Notes: generated by a model from the sequence alone, not told the origin. A stretch of DNA of 45,141 nucleotides from Spirochaetota bacterium (GCA_017302015.1 JAFLEE010000038.1:1-45141), one strand, 5' to 3'; counted from the first letter of the stretch, positions 25,398-34,557 are shown. Numbers and translations are program-made.

Positions 25398-28300
25398 TCA
25401 CGCCCCCAGGAAATCCCGGGCGAGGCGTCGCTGCAGCCCTTCGATGGCCGAGAACGCGTGCTCGAGGAGGATGGCGTCTTCCGTTGACCCCACGGGCGCC
25501 GGGGGGGCGCCCCCATCGACCTCGCGCGCGCCCTCGAAACATTGGCTTTCCAACCTGAGGCGCGTCAGCGTCTCCCAGGCCTGCTTCATTTCGGCGTGCT
25601 CGGAGGCGGCGAAGCGACCGCCATTCTCGAGGCCCCGCAACCGATCCAAGGTATGCCTCTCGTCGATCCCCTCGCGGAGGGCGTAGAGGCGCACACCGTG
25701 GATCAGGGGCATGAGGCAGCGTTTGTAGTCGAGGCTCTCCGATTCGTCGCCCAGACGCTTCCCGAAAAGACGCACCGGGGCCTTCCATCCCAGGCCATTC
25801 TGGGCGAAACGCGGGTAAAACGCCGGAGTGGCCGATAGGCGCTCGTGGACGAAGGCCTGCAGCGCTCCCCCCAGGGCCGGATCGCCGAATGCGGTGCGGA
25901 AATCGAAGAAGAGGGCCGACTCCATGAGGTCTTTCGGCTGGCTTCGGGCGATCCAGGACGCCGCCGTCTCTTTCCACTCGCCCAGCGCCCGGCACCAGGG
26001 CGCGTGCATGGCATTGGTCGCGCCCTGGCACAGGGTGAGACCGCCCCGCGCCAAGCCATCGCAGACGAAGGCGGCGAGACGGAGGAAATACGGCCTCGCA
26101 TCGGGGGCGCCCGGCGGCAAGTCCGCGTAGATCAAGGCGTTATCCTGGTCCGCGGAGGGGGTCTGCTCCTTGCGGCCATGGCTTCCCAAGGCCAGGAAGG
26201 CGAACGGCGCAGGGGATGGGCCCATGGTGCGCGCCGCGAGGGCGAGCAGGCGCTCGACGGCGGCGTCGCTGGCGATGGCCATGAGATCGGAGACGGCGCC
26301 CAAGGGGAGATCCCTTTCCGCGGACCGTCGGGCCATGCTCCGGGCGTGGTGCAGGCCCCGGGAAACTTCGCCGGGATCTTCCGCTTCGAGAAGGAGCTCG
26401 CGAATTTGTATCGCCCCTTGGCGGAGGCGCCGGGCCATGGCCTCGTCCTCCGCCTGGATCTCGTGGAGGGTGCCGTCCACCCATTCCCCTTCCCCCGTCT
26501 TCTGGCCGAGGCGGGCGTGGAGGCGGAGGATCCGGGGGGGAGCATCCGAGCGGCGGGCCGTCAGGCGTTCTTCGGCCCAGCCCAGGCGGGTCAAATGGGA
26601 GTGGAAAGCCCTATAGGCCGAATCCGTATGGAATAAATCGGCCAAAGAAGCCGCAGCATCCGGCCGCCCCCCGTGCTCCATGAACCTGCTGGCCGCGAGG
26701 TTCTGCGCCACCAGGAGGCCCGGCGCGGCCAAACGGGCGCGGTAGAGGCCGAGCGGCGCTTCGTCGGCCATGCGGGCCAAACGCGCCAAGCGCTCCTCCT
26801 CTTCGACGCCGCCGCGGCCGCTGGAGAGGAGGCGCACGAGCACCACGAAACCGAGGTTCTCCCCGGGTCCCATGCGGCTGAACCCCAGCGCGCACAGCAC
26901 GGGCGGACCCCGCCGCGGCGCCAGGAGGGCCTCGCACCCCCGCGGGGCTTCCTCGCCCCGTTCCAGGGCCTCCAACGCCGCATGGGCCTCGCGGTTCACC
27001 GCCCGTTCGGGAAGGAGATCGCGGAAATGGATGAGGGGCAACTCGCTCGCCCGGTAGCCGAGCCAATCGAGGAGCGTGGGGTTGGCGTATTGGCAGCGCC
27101 CCGACCGCACATGCAGCGTGCCCTCCCGAGCGGCCTCCACCAGGGCGCGGAAACGCTCGTGGGATTCGCGCAGGCGTTCTTCGGCCCGCGACCGCTCGCG
27201 CTCCAAGCGGAAGCTCTGCCATAGAAGCCAGGCGAGGAAGCTCCCGACGAGGAGGGCGATGGCGAGGCTGAGGGCCAACAGGCCGCGTTCCAGGCGCGCG
27301 AGCTCCTCGCGCACGTCGTCGGTGTACATCCCGGTGCCGAGGATCCACCCCCAGGGCTCGAACCCGAGTACGTAGGACTCTTTCGCGGCGATGCGGCGCG
27401 GGTCGTCCTTCCACTGCCACACATAGCGGGCGTACCCCTCGCCCCGCTCGCGCACCAGATCCGCGAAGGCCACGAAGATGCGGTGGCCGCGCGCGTCTCG
27501 GAACTCGGAGAGGTCCCGACCATCCAGGTCGGGCCGCCACGGGTGCATGACCATGCGCGCCCGGAGGTCCTGGATCCAGAAATAATCCTTCCCTTCGCGG
27601 CCATAGCGCAGGGCCGCGATGCGCGCCTTGGCCTGTTCGCGGGCCTCGCGGGGGCCGAGGCGGCCTTCGCGCACCTCCCGCTCGCGGTCCTCGGCGATGC
27701 TGCGCGCCGAGCGCGTCAACTCGCGGATGAGTTCGCGCTTGCGCTCCAGGAGGATGTCCTCGAAGGCGGGCAGGAGCACCGCGAAGAGCCCCGCGGCGAA
27801 GAGGCCCAGGGCCAGGAGGGAAGGCAGCACGAATCGCAGGCCGAACCGCGTCCGGCGCGACCGGGGGGGCGCGACCGCCGCGGGCGCCGCCAACGTCGTA
27901 CGGTCCGGCGGAGGGGAGGCGAAGCAGCAACCCCGGATGAACTCCAGCCAACGCGGGTGGGGGATCTCGACCCCGGGTTCGACCGACTCCCCGCCATGCC
28001 AATCGGTGCCCCCGCTCATGAGGAGCCCGTGGGATTCGGCGAGGCGCCGCAGCATCTCGATCGCCTGGGGAGGATAGGGGCCGTAGAAAACCTCCAGGCC
28101 GTCCAACCCGAGACCCTTCAGGTCGCGGCACCATTCGTGGAGCGCGCTCTCTTCCTTCCCGAGCGCCAGGGGATGGGCGAGGAAGGCCTTCCCGCCCGCA
28201 TCATGGACGAGTCGGATCGCGCGGGCCGCGGCGAGGCCGCCGCCGAGGCCGCCGCCTTCCCACTCGGCGTACCGGGCGCCCTGCTGGGCGGATTTTTGGA

Positions 28301-28625
28301 GGGTGCCGCTCGCGGATCGACGCGTCTGGCGATGGGCGGCGAGCGCCCCGGCGAGGGCTTCATCCAGGGGGTTGAAGCCGTAACCGAGGAGGTGCACCTC
28401 GCGCCCCCCGTGGGAGGCGCTGATTTCCACCCCGGCGATGAAGCCGACCCCGTGGCGTTCCAGGCATTTTTGGAAGGCGGGAAGGCCTTCGATCTGGTCA
28501 TGGTCGGTGAGCGAGGCCGCGCCCGCGCCGGCGGCGATGACCCGTTCCGCCAACGCTTCGGGCGAGAGGGAACCGTCGCTCAAGTCGGAGTGGCAATGGA
28601 GTTCCACCCGGGTCGCGGGGTTCAT
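25398..28625 (-). CDS. PHP phosphoesterase-Cache sensor-PAS-DUF294 nucleotidyltransferase fusion
   Basis: 1075 residues, apparently a complete multidomain membrane signalling protein. (1) PHP domain ~5-240 with metal ligands H10, H12, D17, H42, E67, H78, H151, D208 and H210. (2) TM helix ~263-286. (3) Extracytoplasmic single-Cache domain ~300-437 (KDYFWIQDLRARMVMHPW, GFEPWGWILGTGMY). (4) TM helix ~448-470. (5) PAS ~486-600 and a second PAS-like stretch ~614-725. (6) GlnD-like DUF294 nucleotidyltransferase ~745-900 with GSHGRKEQTPSADQDNALIY (814-833). (7) DUF294 C-terminal helical domain ~905-1060. Cache binds small ligands such as carboxylates, so it may sense the symporter substrate and transfer or cleave nucleotides inside the cell. 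The PHP fusion is unfamiliar to me. Confidence 0.85.
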   Translation of the reverse strand: MNPATRVELHCHSDLSDGSLSPEALAERVIAAGAGAASLTDHDQIEGLPAFQKCLERHGVGFIAGVEISASHGGREVHLLGYGFNPLDEALAGALAAHRQTRRSASGTLQKSAQQGARYAEWEGGGLGGGLAAARAIRLVHDAGGKAFLAHPLALGKEESALHEWCRDLKGLGLDGLEVFYGPYPPQAIEMLRRLAESHGLLMSGGTDWHGGESVEPGVEIPHPRWLEFIRGCCFASPPPDRTTLAAPAAVAPPRSRRTRFGLRFVLPSLLALGLFAAGLFAVLLPAFEDILLERKRELIRELTRSARSIAEDREREVREGRLGPREAREQAKARIAALRYGREGKDYFWIQDLRARMVMHPWRPDLDGRDLSEFRDARGHRIFVAFADLVRERGEGYARYVWQWKDDPRRIAAKESYVLGFEPWGWILGTGMYTDDVREELARLERGLLALSLAIALLVGSFLAWLLWQSFRLERERSRAEERLRESHERFRALVEAAREGTLHVRSGRCQYANPTLLDWLGYRASELPLIHFRDLLPERAVNREAHAALEALERGEEAPRGCEALLAPRRGPPVLCALGFSRMGPGENLGFVVLVRLLSSGRGGVEEEERLARLARMADEAPLGLYRARLAAPGLLVAQNLAASRFMEHGGRPDAAASLADLFHTDSAYRAFHSHLTRLGWAEERLTARRSDAPPRILRLHARLGQKTGEGEWVDGTLHEIQAEDEAMARRLRQGAIQIRELLLEAEDPGEVSRGLHHARSMARRSAERDLPLGAVSDLMAIASDAAVERLLALAARTMGPSPAPFAFLALGSHGRKEQTPSADQDNALIYADLPPGAPDARPYFLRLAAFVCDGLARGGLTLCQGATNAMHAPWCRALGEWKETAASWIARSQPKDLMESALFFDFRTAFGDPALGGALQAFVHERLSATPAFYPRFAQNGLGWKAPVRLFGKRLGDESESLDYKRCLMPLIHGVRLYALREGIDERHTLDRLRGLENGGRFAASEHAEMKQAWETLTRLRLESQCFEGAREVDGGAPPAPVGSTEDAILLEHAFSAIEGLQRRLARDFLGA

Positions 28626-28697
28626 GCCGTCCCCGTCCCGGGCTTCGACCGGCGCCGCGCCGTGTGGCCCGCGATGCGTCCGGGCACGGAGCGGATC

Positions 28698-29984
28698 CTA
28701 GTGATGGAGGAGGCGGTATTGGAGGACATAGGCCCCCGCGCCGGCGAAATAGCCCAGGAGGGCCAAGAGCGACACGCGCTTCACGTACCAGAAGAAATGG
28801 ATCTTCTCGAGACCCATGGCGGCCACGCCCGCGGCCGACCCGATGACGAGGATGGAACCGCCGGTGCCCGCGCAATAGGCGAGGAACTCCCAGATGAAGT
28901 GGTCCGCCGGATAGGTGGACAGGGGATACATGCCCATGCTCGCCGCCACCAGGGGGATATTGTCGACCACGGCCGAAACGAGGCCGATGACCAGGACGAT
29001 GAGCGTCTGGTTGCCGATGGCGTTGTCCAGCCAGCGCGCCATGGCGGGGAGCTGCCCCGTGGCCGAGAGGGTGGCCACGGCGAGGAGGATGCCGATGAAG
29101 AAGGTGACGGAAGACATGTCGATGCGCCGCAGGGCCCGGCCGAGGGTCAGGTGGGCCTTGTCGTCTTCGTGCTTGTGCCGGTGCATGAGCTCGCTCGCCA
29201 ACCACAGGATGCCGAGGGCCAGGAGGATCCCGAGCCAGGGCGGCAAGTGGGTGACGGTCTTGAAGACGGGGACGAAGACGAGCGACCCGATGCCCAGGAA
29301 GAAGATGAACTTCTTCTCGAAGGGAGACGTCATGGGCCCCTTCGCCCCCTTCTCGGGCGCGGGGGGCACCACCTTGCCCTTCAGGAAAAAGGACGTCGCC
29401 AGGAGCGGAATCGCGAGGCTGACGAGCGAGGGGACGAGGAGCGATTTCATGATGGAGAGCGTGGTGATTTGCCCCCCGATCCACAGCATGGTGGTGGTCA
29501 CGTCTCCGATGGGCGACCAGGCCCCGCCCGCGTTGGCGGCGATCACGATGATGCCGGCGAAGAACAGGCGGTCTTCGTGGTTCTTCAGGAGTTTGCGCAC
29601 CAGGGCGATCATGACGATGGTCGTGGTGAGGTTGTCGAGCACCGCACTGAGCAGGAAGGTGACGACCCCGATGACCCAGAGCAACGACCGCAGGCGCTTG
29701 GCCTTGATGCGCCGGGTGATGACCTCGAAGCCGCCGTGGGCGTCGATGACCTCCACGATGGTCATCGCGCCGATGAGGAAGAAGATGATGGCGGCGGTCT
29801 CCTGGAGTTTTTCCCCCAGGAGTTCCCCGACCCCGTGGGGGCCCGGGGGCGGGGCGAAGGAGAAGAGAGTCCACATGAGGCCGGCGGCGATGAGCGCGGT
29901 GGCCGATTTATTGATCTTGAGGGGGTGCTCGAGGGCGATGGCCGCGTAGGCGAGGAGGAAGGTGGCGGCGATGAGGATCAGCAT
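28698..29984 (-). CDS. NhaD-type Na+/H+ antiporter
   Basis: A 428-residue ion-transporter-superfamily protein with about 12 helices. VLDNLTTTIVMIALVRKLL and NAGGAWSPIGDVTTTMLWIGGQ are characteristic NhaD motifs, as are VVDNIPLVAASMGMY and GTGGSILVIGSAAGVAAMG. It would expel Na+ in exchange for H+ at the inner membrane. It is encoded 72 bases upstream of the fusion gene on the same strand and close to the sodium symporter, so sodium cycling may link the three (inference). GGAG lies 9 bases before the ATG. Confidence 0.93.
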   Translation of the reverse strand: MLILIAATFLLAYAAIALEHPLKINKSATALIAAGLMWTLFSFAPPPGPHGVGELLGEKLQETAAIIFFLIGAMTIVEVIDAHGGFEVITRRIKAKRLRSLLWVIGVVTFLLSAVLDNLTTTIVMIALVRKLLKNHEDRLFFAGIIVIAANAGGAWSPIGDVTTTMLWIGGQITTLSIMKSLLVPSLVSLAIPLLATSFFLKGKVVPPAPEKGAKGPMTSPFEKKFIFFLGIGSLVFVPVFKTVTHLPPWLGILLALGILWLASELMHRHKHEDDKAHLTLGRALRRIDMSSVTFFIGILLAVATLSATGQLPAMARWLDNAIGNQTLIVLVIGLVSAVVDNIPLVAASMGMYPLSTYPADHFIWEFLAYCAGTGGSILVIGSAAGVAAMGLEKIHFFWYVKRVSLLALLGYFAGAGAYVLQYRLLHH

Positions 29985-30076
29985 GCGGTCGCTCCGCGGG
30001 GTGGGGATGATTTCGCGCGCCCTAGGTTACCCGTTACGGGGAAAAAGATCAACCGAAGCCGTTCCCCAGCCTGTGC

Positions 30077-31417
30077 ATGCGAAAATTCTCCATGAAACCG
30101 ATTCTCGCCTCGAAACTCGCCGCCCGGGCCCTGCCTTGCCTCCTCGCCTTCCTCGGCGCCCAATCGGTGCAATTCGCCACCGACCATACCAACGCCCTCT
30201 ACCGCTGCGGCGAGACGGCCCGCTTCACCCTGCGCGTGGTCGATTCCAACAAGGCGCCCCTCGCTTCCGGCCAACTCGCCGTGCGCCTGGACAATTTCGG
30301 ACCCCGCATCGTCACCAACGCGGTCTTCGACCTCGCCGCCGGGAACCCGGTGGAGATCTCGGGGACCCTGGCCGAGCCCGGCTTCCTCAAATGCACCGCC
30401 ACGATCAAACTCGAGAAGACCGTGCGGGCCGTGCACGGCGTGGGCTACGAGCCCCAGCGCATCCGGGCGGGCTCGCCCCGCCCCGCCGACTTCGACGCCT
30501 TCTGGGACGCGGCCGTGGCGAAACTCGACGCGACCGTGCCCGCGGACGCCCGCCTCGAGCGCCTCGACGCCAAGAGCGACGCGAACCGGGACTGCTTCCG
30601 CGTCAGTTACGCCACCGCCGGCGGCCTGCGCGTCTGGGGCTTCCTCGCCATCCCCCGCCGGGGCGCCGGCCCCTTCCCGGTGGAAGTCAACGTCCCCGGG
30701 GCGGGACCCGGCGTCGTGGGGCCCAATACGGGCCTCGCCGACCGGGGGATCATCGCCCTCACCATGAACGTGCACCCCTTCGAACCCGCCCCCGACGCCG
30801 CCGCCCAGAAGAAACTCTACGACGAGCAGGATGCCGCGGTGAAGGCCCGCTACGGCGCCCAACGCTATTGCCACGCCGGGGCCACGAACCGCGAAACCTA
30901 TTTCTATTACCCCATCATCCTCGGCATCAACCGGGCGGTGAACCAGCTCGCCGAGCGCCCCGAGGTCGACAAGGCCCGCTTCACCTACGGCGGCACGAGC
31001 CAGGGCGGCGGCTTCGGCCTCATCCTCTGCGGCCTCAACAAGCGCTTCACCAAGGGCTCCATCCACGTCCCGGCCATCACCGACCTCCTGGGCTTCCGAG
31101 CCGGCCGCGATTCGGGCTGGCCGAAGCTCCTCGAGAGCCTGCCGGCCGGCGACAAGGAGGCGGCTGAGCGCGTCGCCCCCTATTTCGATGGCGCCCATTT
31201 CGCCGCGCGCATCCACTGCCCCGTGCGCTTCTCGGTGGGGTTCATCGACGAGACCTGCTCGCCCGCCGCGGTCTACGCCGGCTATAACGCCCTCGCCGCC
31301 GCCGACAAGGCCATCCTCCACGGCATCGGCATGCCGCATTCGGTGTTCCCCCTATTCTACGAACTCCACGACAACCAATGGCTGCGGGGGTTCCCGCCGC
31401 CGGCGCCCAAGCCCTGA
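30077..31417 (+). CDS. Secreted CE7 (AXE1) acetyl esterase
   Basis: 446 residues. A signal-peptide-like N-terminus (LPCLLAFLGAQS) and a beta-rich domain (~35-120) precede an AXE1 alpha/beta-hydrolase. The triad is visible: S308 in GTSQGGG, D391 in GFIDETC and H421 in GMPHSV, with the typical RPADFDAFWDAAVAKL entry segment. CE7 enzymes remove acetyl groups from xylan, acetylated oligosaccharides or cephalosporin C; the exported form suggests polysaccharide deacetylation. The released acetate could be taken up by the ActP-like symporter encoded ~5 kb away (inference). Start at 30077 or 30092; neither has a clear Shine-Dalgarno. Divergent from the antiporter gene. Confidence 0.88.
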   Translation: MRKFSMKPILASKLAARALPCLLAFLGAQSVQFATDHTNALYRCGETARFTLRVVDSNKAPLASGQLAVRLDNFGPRIVTNAVFDLAAGNPVEISGTLAEPGFLKCTATIKLEKTVRAVHGVGYEPQRIRAGSPRPADFDAFWDAAVAKLDATVPADARLERLDAKSDANRDCFRVSYATAGGLRVWGFLAIPRRGAGPFPVEVNVPGAGPGVVGPNTGLADRGIIALTMNVHPFEPAPDAAAQKKLYDEQDAAVKARYGAQRYCHAGATNRETYFYYPIILGINRAVNQLAERPEVDKARFTYGGTSQGGGFGLILCGLNKRFTKGSIHVPAITDLLGFRAGRDSGWPKLLESLPAGDKEAAERVAPYFDGAHFAARIHCPVRFSVGFIDETCSPAAVYAGYNALAAADKAILHGIGMPHSVFPLFYELHDNQWLRGFPPPAPKP

Positions 31418-31438
31418 GTTTCGGCGCGCCCGGGCGCC

Positions 31439-31467
31439 TTGACAGGGGCCCCCTCTGCGGTTACCAT
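31439..31467 (+). promoter_or_regulatory. Sigma70-type promoter of the glpD-like gene
   Basis: TTGACA (31439-31444) and TACCAT (31462-31467) are 17 bases apart; the -35 is perfect, the -10 matches four of six. Predicted initiation falls within the repeat operator that follows, about 17 bases before the start codon. Confidence 0.65.
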
Positions 31468-31489
31468 TAGGTAAACATTGAGGTAAACA
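31461..31489 (+). promoter_or_regulatory. Direct- and inverted-repeat operator overlapping the glpD-like promoter
   Basis: AGGTAAACA occurs twice 12 bases apart (31469-31477, 31481-31489), and TTACC (31461-31465) forms an inverted repeat with GGTAA (31470-31474) across ATTA. The array covers the -10 box and the Shine-Dalgarno (GAGGT), a repressor-like layout. The binding protein is unknown. Confidence 0.6.
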
Positions 31490-31490
31490 C

Positions 31491-33128
31491 ATGGATCAGC
31501 CGCAAAACGCCCCCGGCGGCCTCCCCGACCGCGCCGCCGCCCTCTCGAGCCTCGATTCCCGGGTCTGGGATCTCGTGGTCGTCGGCGGGGGCATCGTCGG
31601 CGCGGGGATCGCCCACGAGGCCGCCCGCTGCGGCCTCGCCACGCTCCTCCTGGAGCGCCGCGATTTCGCCTCGGGCACCTCTTCGCGCTCGTCCAAGCTG
31701 GTGCACGGGGGCATCCGCTACCTCGCCCAATTCCATTTCCCCCTGGTCTTCGAGGCGCTGCGCGAGCGCAATCTCCTCATTAAAGACGCCCCGGTCTCCG
31801 CCCAGCGCTTCCTCTTCCCGGGCTATCGCGGCGAGAAGCCGCCCGCGTGGCTATTGGAAGTCGGCATGTGCCTCTACGATCTCCTTTCCTGGCGCGGCTC
31901 CCCCGGGCACCACCGCTACCGGGGCGCGAAGGCCACCTCGCGGACCCTGCCGTCCCTGCGCCCCGAGGGCCTCGTGGGCTCTTCGGAGTACTTCGACGCC
32001 CGCACCGACGATAGCCGCCTGGTGATCGAGGAGCTGCGGGCCGCCGCGGCCGCGGGCGCCACGGTCATCAATTACGCCGAGGCCGTGGGCCTGGAGCGCC
32101 GCGGGGCCGAGGTGGAGGCCGTGGAGGCCCGGGACATCCTCACGGGAAAGGACATCCGCGTGCGTTGCCGCGCCGTGGCGGGGGCCGTCGGCCCCTGGCT
32201 CGAGCCGCTCCTGCGCCTGGCGGGGCGCCCCGAGGAGCGCGTGCTGCGCACCACCAAGGGCGCCCACCTCTTCGTGCGCGCCCGCGCCGAGGATCCCGAC
32301 CGCGCCGTCGTGCTCAACGACACGAAATCGGGGCGCATCCTCTTTTTCGTCCCCTGGAAGCCCGGGGTGCAATTGGTGGGCACCACCGACACCGACTACC
32401 GCGGCGACTTCGACCGGGTGCACGCCGACCGGGCCGACATCGACTATATCCGTACGAACCACGCCCGCGCTTTCCGCGCGCCGCTACGGACCGACGAGAT
32501 CCTGGGGACCCAGGCGGGCCTGCGGCCGCTGCTCTTCGCCTCGGGCCATGACGCCCGTACCACCTCCCGCGAACATCGCCTGCTCATCCCGGGCGATGGC
32601 AATCTCGTGGCCATCGGCGGGGGCAAACTCACGACCTACCGGCCCATGGCGCGCCAAGTGGTGGCGGCGGCCCGTAATATCCTCGCCTCTCGGGGCGCGC
32701 CGCAACCGGCCGCTCTCCGGCCCCGGCGCCCCCTCGTCACTCGCCCGCCCCTTCCCGCTTCCTGCCCCCTCCCGAAGGAAGCGATAACGTTCTGCCTCGG
32801 GCATTTCGGCTATAGCGACGCGGTGATCCGCCTGGCCGAACGGGCCGCCCGGGAGCCCGAATGGGCGCGCCCCCTCGCCGGGGACCGGCGCCTGCCCCGC
32901 GCCCTCGTCGCCGAGGCGGTGCGCGATGAAATGGCCGTGCGCGTCGGCGATGTGATGTACCGGCGAACGCGCCTGGCCCTGACCGAACCCGACGGCGCCC
33001 TGGAGGTGGCCCGGGCCGTGGCCGAGGAGATGGGGTCGCTCCTGGGCTGGGACGATCACAAGCGCGAAGCCGAGTTCGCCCGCTACGCCGTGGAAGCGGA
33101 AGCCGACCACGCGGCGCTGCGCTCTTGA
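31491..33128 (+). CDS. glpD: FAD-dependent glycerol-3-phosphate dehydrogenase
   Basis: A 545-residue GlpA/GlpD-family flavoenzyme. It starts with a dinucleotide-binding fold LVVVGGGIVGAGIAHEAARCGL and the family signature SGTSSRSSKLVHGGIRYL. LVGTTDTDYRGDF, GLRPLLF and GGGKLTTYRPMARQVV are typical of aerobic-type G3P dehydrogenases, and a C-terminal helical DAO_C domain completes the length. It oxidises sn-glycerol-3-phosphate to dihydroxyacetone phosphate at the membrane, passing electrons to quinone. No glpK, glpF or glpB/C neighbour is present, so it appears as a single-gene unit with its own regulated promoter. Confidence 0.92.
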   Translation: MDQPQNAPGGLPDRAAALSSLDSRVWDLVVVGGGIVGAGIAHEAARCGLATLLLERRDFASGTSSRSSKLVHGGIRYLAQFHFPLVFEALRERNLLIKDAPVSAQRFLFPGYRGEKPPAWLLEVGMCLYDLLSWRGSPGHHRYRGAKATSRTLPSLRPEGLVGSSEYFDARTDDSRLVIEELRAAAAAGATVINYAEAVGLERRGAEVEAVEARDILTGKDIRVRCRAVAGAVGPWLEPLLRLAGRPEERVLRTTKGAHLFVRARAEDPDRAVVLNDTKSGRILFFVPWKPGVQLVGTTDTDYRGDFDRVHADRADIDYIRTNHARAFRAPLRTDEILGTQAGLRPLLFASGHDARTTSREHRLLIPGDGNLVAIGGGKLTTYRPMARQVVAAARNILASRGAPQPAALRPRRPLVTRPPLPASCPLPKEAITFCLGHFGYSDAVIRLAERAAREPEWARPLAGDRRLPRALVAEAVRDEMAVRVGDVMYRRTRLALTEPDGALEVARAVAEEMGSLLGWDDHKREAEFARYAVEAEADHAALRS

Positions 33129-33200
33129 CGAAGGGCTGTCACGCCTGCACCGGGCATCCCCACCCATCATCTCTTCCGCGCCCGCTCGGATCGCATCGAT

Positions 33201-33255
33201 AAAAAAAAGCCCGTGTCTTGGCTCCCCTTCGGGAACCAAGACACGGGCCGCTTTT
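33201..33255. terminator. Bidirectional intrinsic terminator
   Basis: A perfect 13-bp stem GCCCGTGTCTTGG (33209-33221)/CCAAGACACGGGC (33236-33248) lies between convergent genes. On the minus strand it is followed by eight U, on the plus strand by CGCUUUU. It should end both the bactofilin-operon and the glpD-like transcripts. Confidence 0.92.
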
Positions 33256-33281
33256 GCGTCGTGCGCCGGTGCGGCGGAGAA

Positions 33282-34523
33282 CTAGCCCCTTCGAGCCGCG
33301 GCGAAGAACTCTTTGACGAGGAAGAGCAGGGCGCCCGCCCCGAAGAGCACGGCGGCGAACTTCACGATGAACGAGAGGATCGAGAAGAGCGGCCCGCCGA
33401 CGTGGTACCCGGCGAGCAGGCCGAGGAGATAGACCGCCGCATTGAACAGCAGGAGGCCCAGGCCGAAGCGGTTTAACGCGCTCGGATTCTTTCGGAAGGC
33501 CAGGTTCCCCAGCCAGAGGCCCACGGGCACGGTGGAGAGGATGTAGAGCGCCAGGTACGCCGCGCCCGCGATGGAACCGAAGAGCATGCCCAGGCCGGGG
33601 GACAGGATGAGGTACATCGCCAGGAGCACGATGAAGAAGACCAGGGACGGCACGGTGGAGAGCGCCGCCAGCAGGCCGTAGAGCACCGCGCTCCAGGGCT
33701 TCTGCGCGGAGAACTCGCCGAGTTTCATAAAGAGCGCGGGGAACCAACGGTGGAGCGCCAAGCCCAGGAGGAACAGGGCGATCGTCGTGAACAGGAAACT
33801 CACGAAGCCCCACACGCGCCGACGGTTCTCCTTCGACAGCCACCGGGCCGGGGCCTCCCCGGTCTTGATCCACTCGAACGCGGCGACCTTCGCGCCCGGC
33901 TGGAGTTCCGCGGAGGAGCCCTGGTAGATCAATTTGCCGTGGAGGACGGCGCCCGGGGCGACGATGAGCGCGTCCTTGAGTTCCCAATCCTCCCGGTCCT
34001 TCTTGTCGATGTCGATGACGTTGACGAGGACATCCCCGAAGAACTCCCCCTTCAAGACGATCTTCTCCGCGAAGACCCGGGTCTTGCCCCGGACCTGGCC
34101 GTCGAGGACCACCGTCTTCCCGCAGGCGACGAGGCTCCCCGCCACGCTTGACTCGCGGGAGAACGAGACGTCCAATCCCGCGACCATCGCGTTGCGCCCG
34201 ATCTTGCCCGAGAGCGCGATCGTCTTCCCCGCGGCCCGCACATCGCCGCCGATGGCGCCCGTGAGGCCCAGGTCTTGCCCCGCGCCGATGAGGTCGCCCC
34301 CGATGCTCCCCCCGCAGACGGCGCTCTCGGCCCAGAGGAAGAGGTCTCCCTCGATGGCGCCGTCGTGCCGGAAGGTGGTCACGCCGATATACTGGTCGCC
34401 GGCACGGACTTCGCCCGGCTTCACCCATTCGGGAACCCCGGTCGCCGCGGAGGCGGCCCCGAGGACCAGGCAGCCGCCGAGGGTGGCGGCGCGCAGAAGC
34501 CGATGTAATGGATGCATTTTCAT
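33282..34523 (-). CDS. Bactofilin-like polymer-forming protein with C-terminal membrane domain
   Basis: 413 residues. A signal peptide (~1-27, ending AASA) precedes a right-handed beta-helix-like region (~35-205) of repeated short hydrophobic/glycine turns (GAIEGDLFLWAESAVCGGSIGGDLIGAG...), as in bactofilins (polymer-forming cytoskeletal proteins). After ~residue 235 come about six transmembrane helices. Classical bactofilins are cytoplasmic and lack these; this exported/membrane version probably assembles at the cell surface side of the membrane. It is the last gene of an operon after an ECF sigma and its anti-sigma factor, 34 bases downstream, so it is likely part of, or controlled by, that envelope response. 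GGAG precedes the ATG. Confidence 0.75.
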   Translation of the reverse strand: MKMHPLHRLLRAATLGGCLVLGAASAATGVPEWVKPGEVRAGDQYIGVTTFRHDGAIEGDLFLWAESAVCGGSIGGDLIGAGQDLGLTGAIGGDVRAAGKTIALSGKIGRNAMVAGLDVSFSRESSVAGSLVACGKTVVLDGQVRGKTRVFAEKIVLKGEFFGDVLVNVIDIDKKDREDWELKDALIVAPGAVLHGKLIYQGSSAELQPGAKVAAFEWIKTGEAPARWLSKENRRRVWGFVSFLFTTIALFLLGLALHRWFPALFMKLGEFSAQKPWSAVLYGLLAALSTVPSLVFFIVLLAMYLILSPGLGMLFGSIAGAAYLALYILSTVPVGLWLGNLAFRKNPSALNRFGLGLLLFNAAVYLLGLLAGYHVGGPLFSILSFIVKFAAVLFGAGALLFLVKEFFAAARRG

Positions 34524-34557
34524 GGTGTTTTCTCCACTGGATTCTTTTCGGACGGTT

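Noticed and set aside
27483-30095. 870-codon plus-strand open frame
   Set aside because: It runs antisense across two solid genes (fusion protein and NhaD) and is rich in Gly/Glu/Arg without any domain.
33201-33248. CRISPR-like or repeat unit suggested by the long palindrome
   Set aside because: Single copy with A8/U4 flanks between convergent genes, so a bidirectional terminator explains it.
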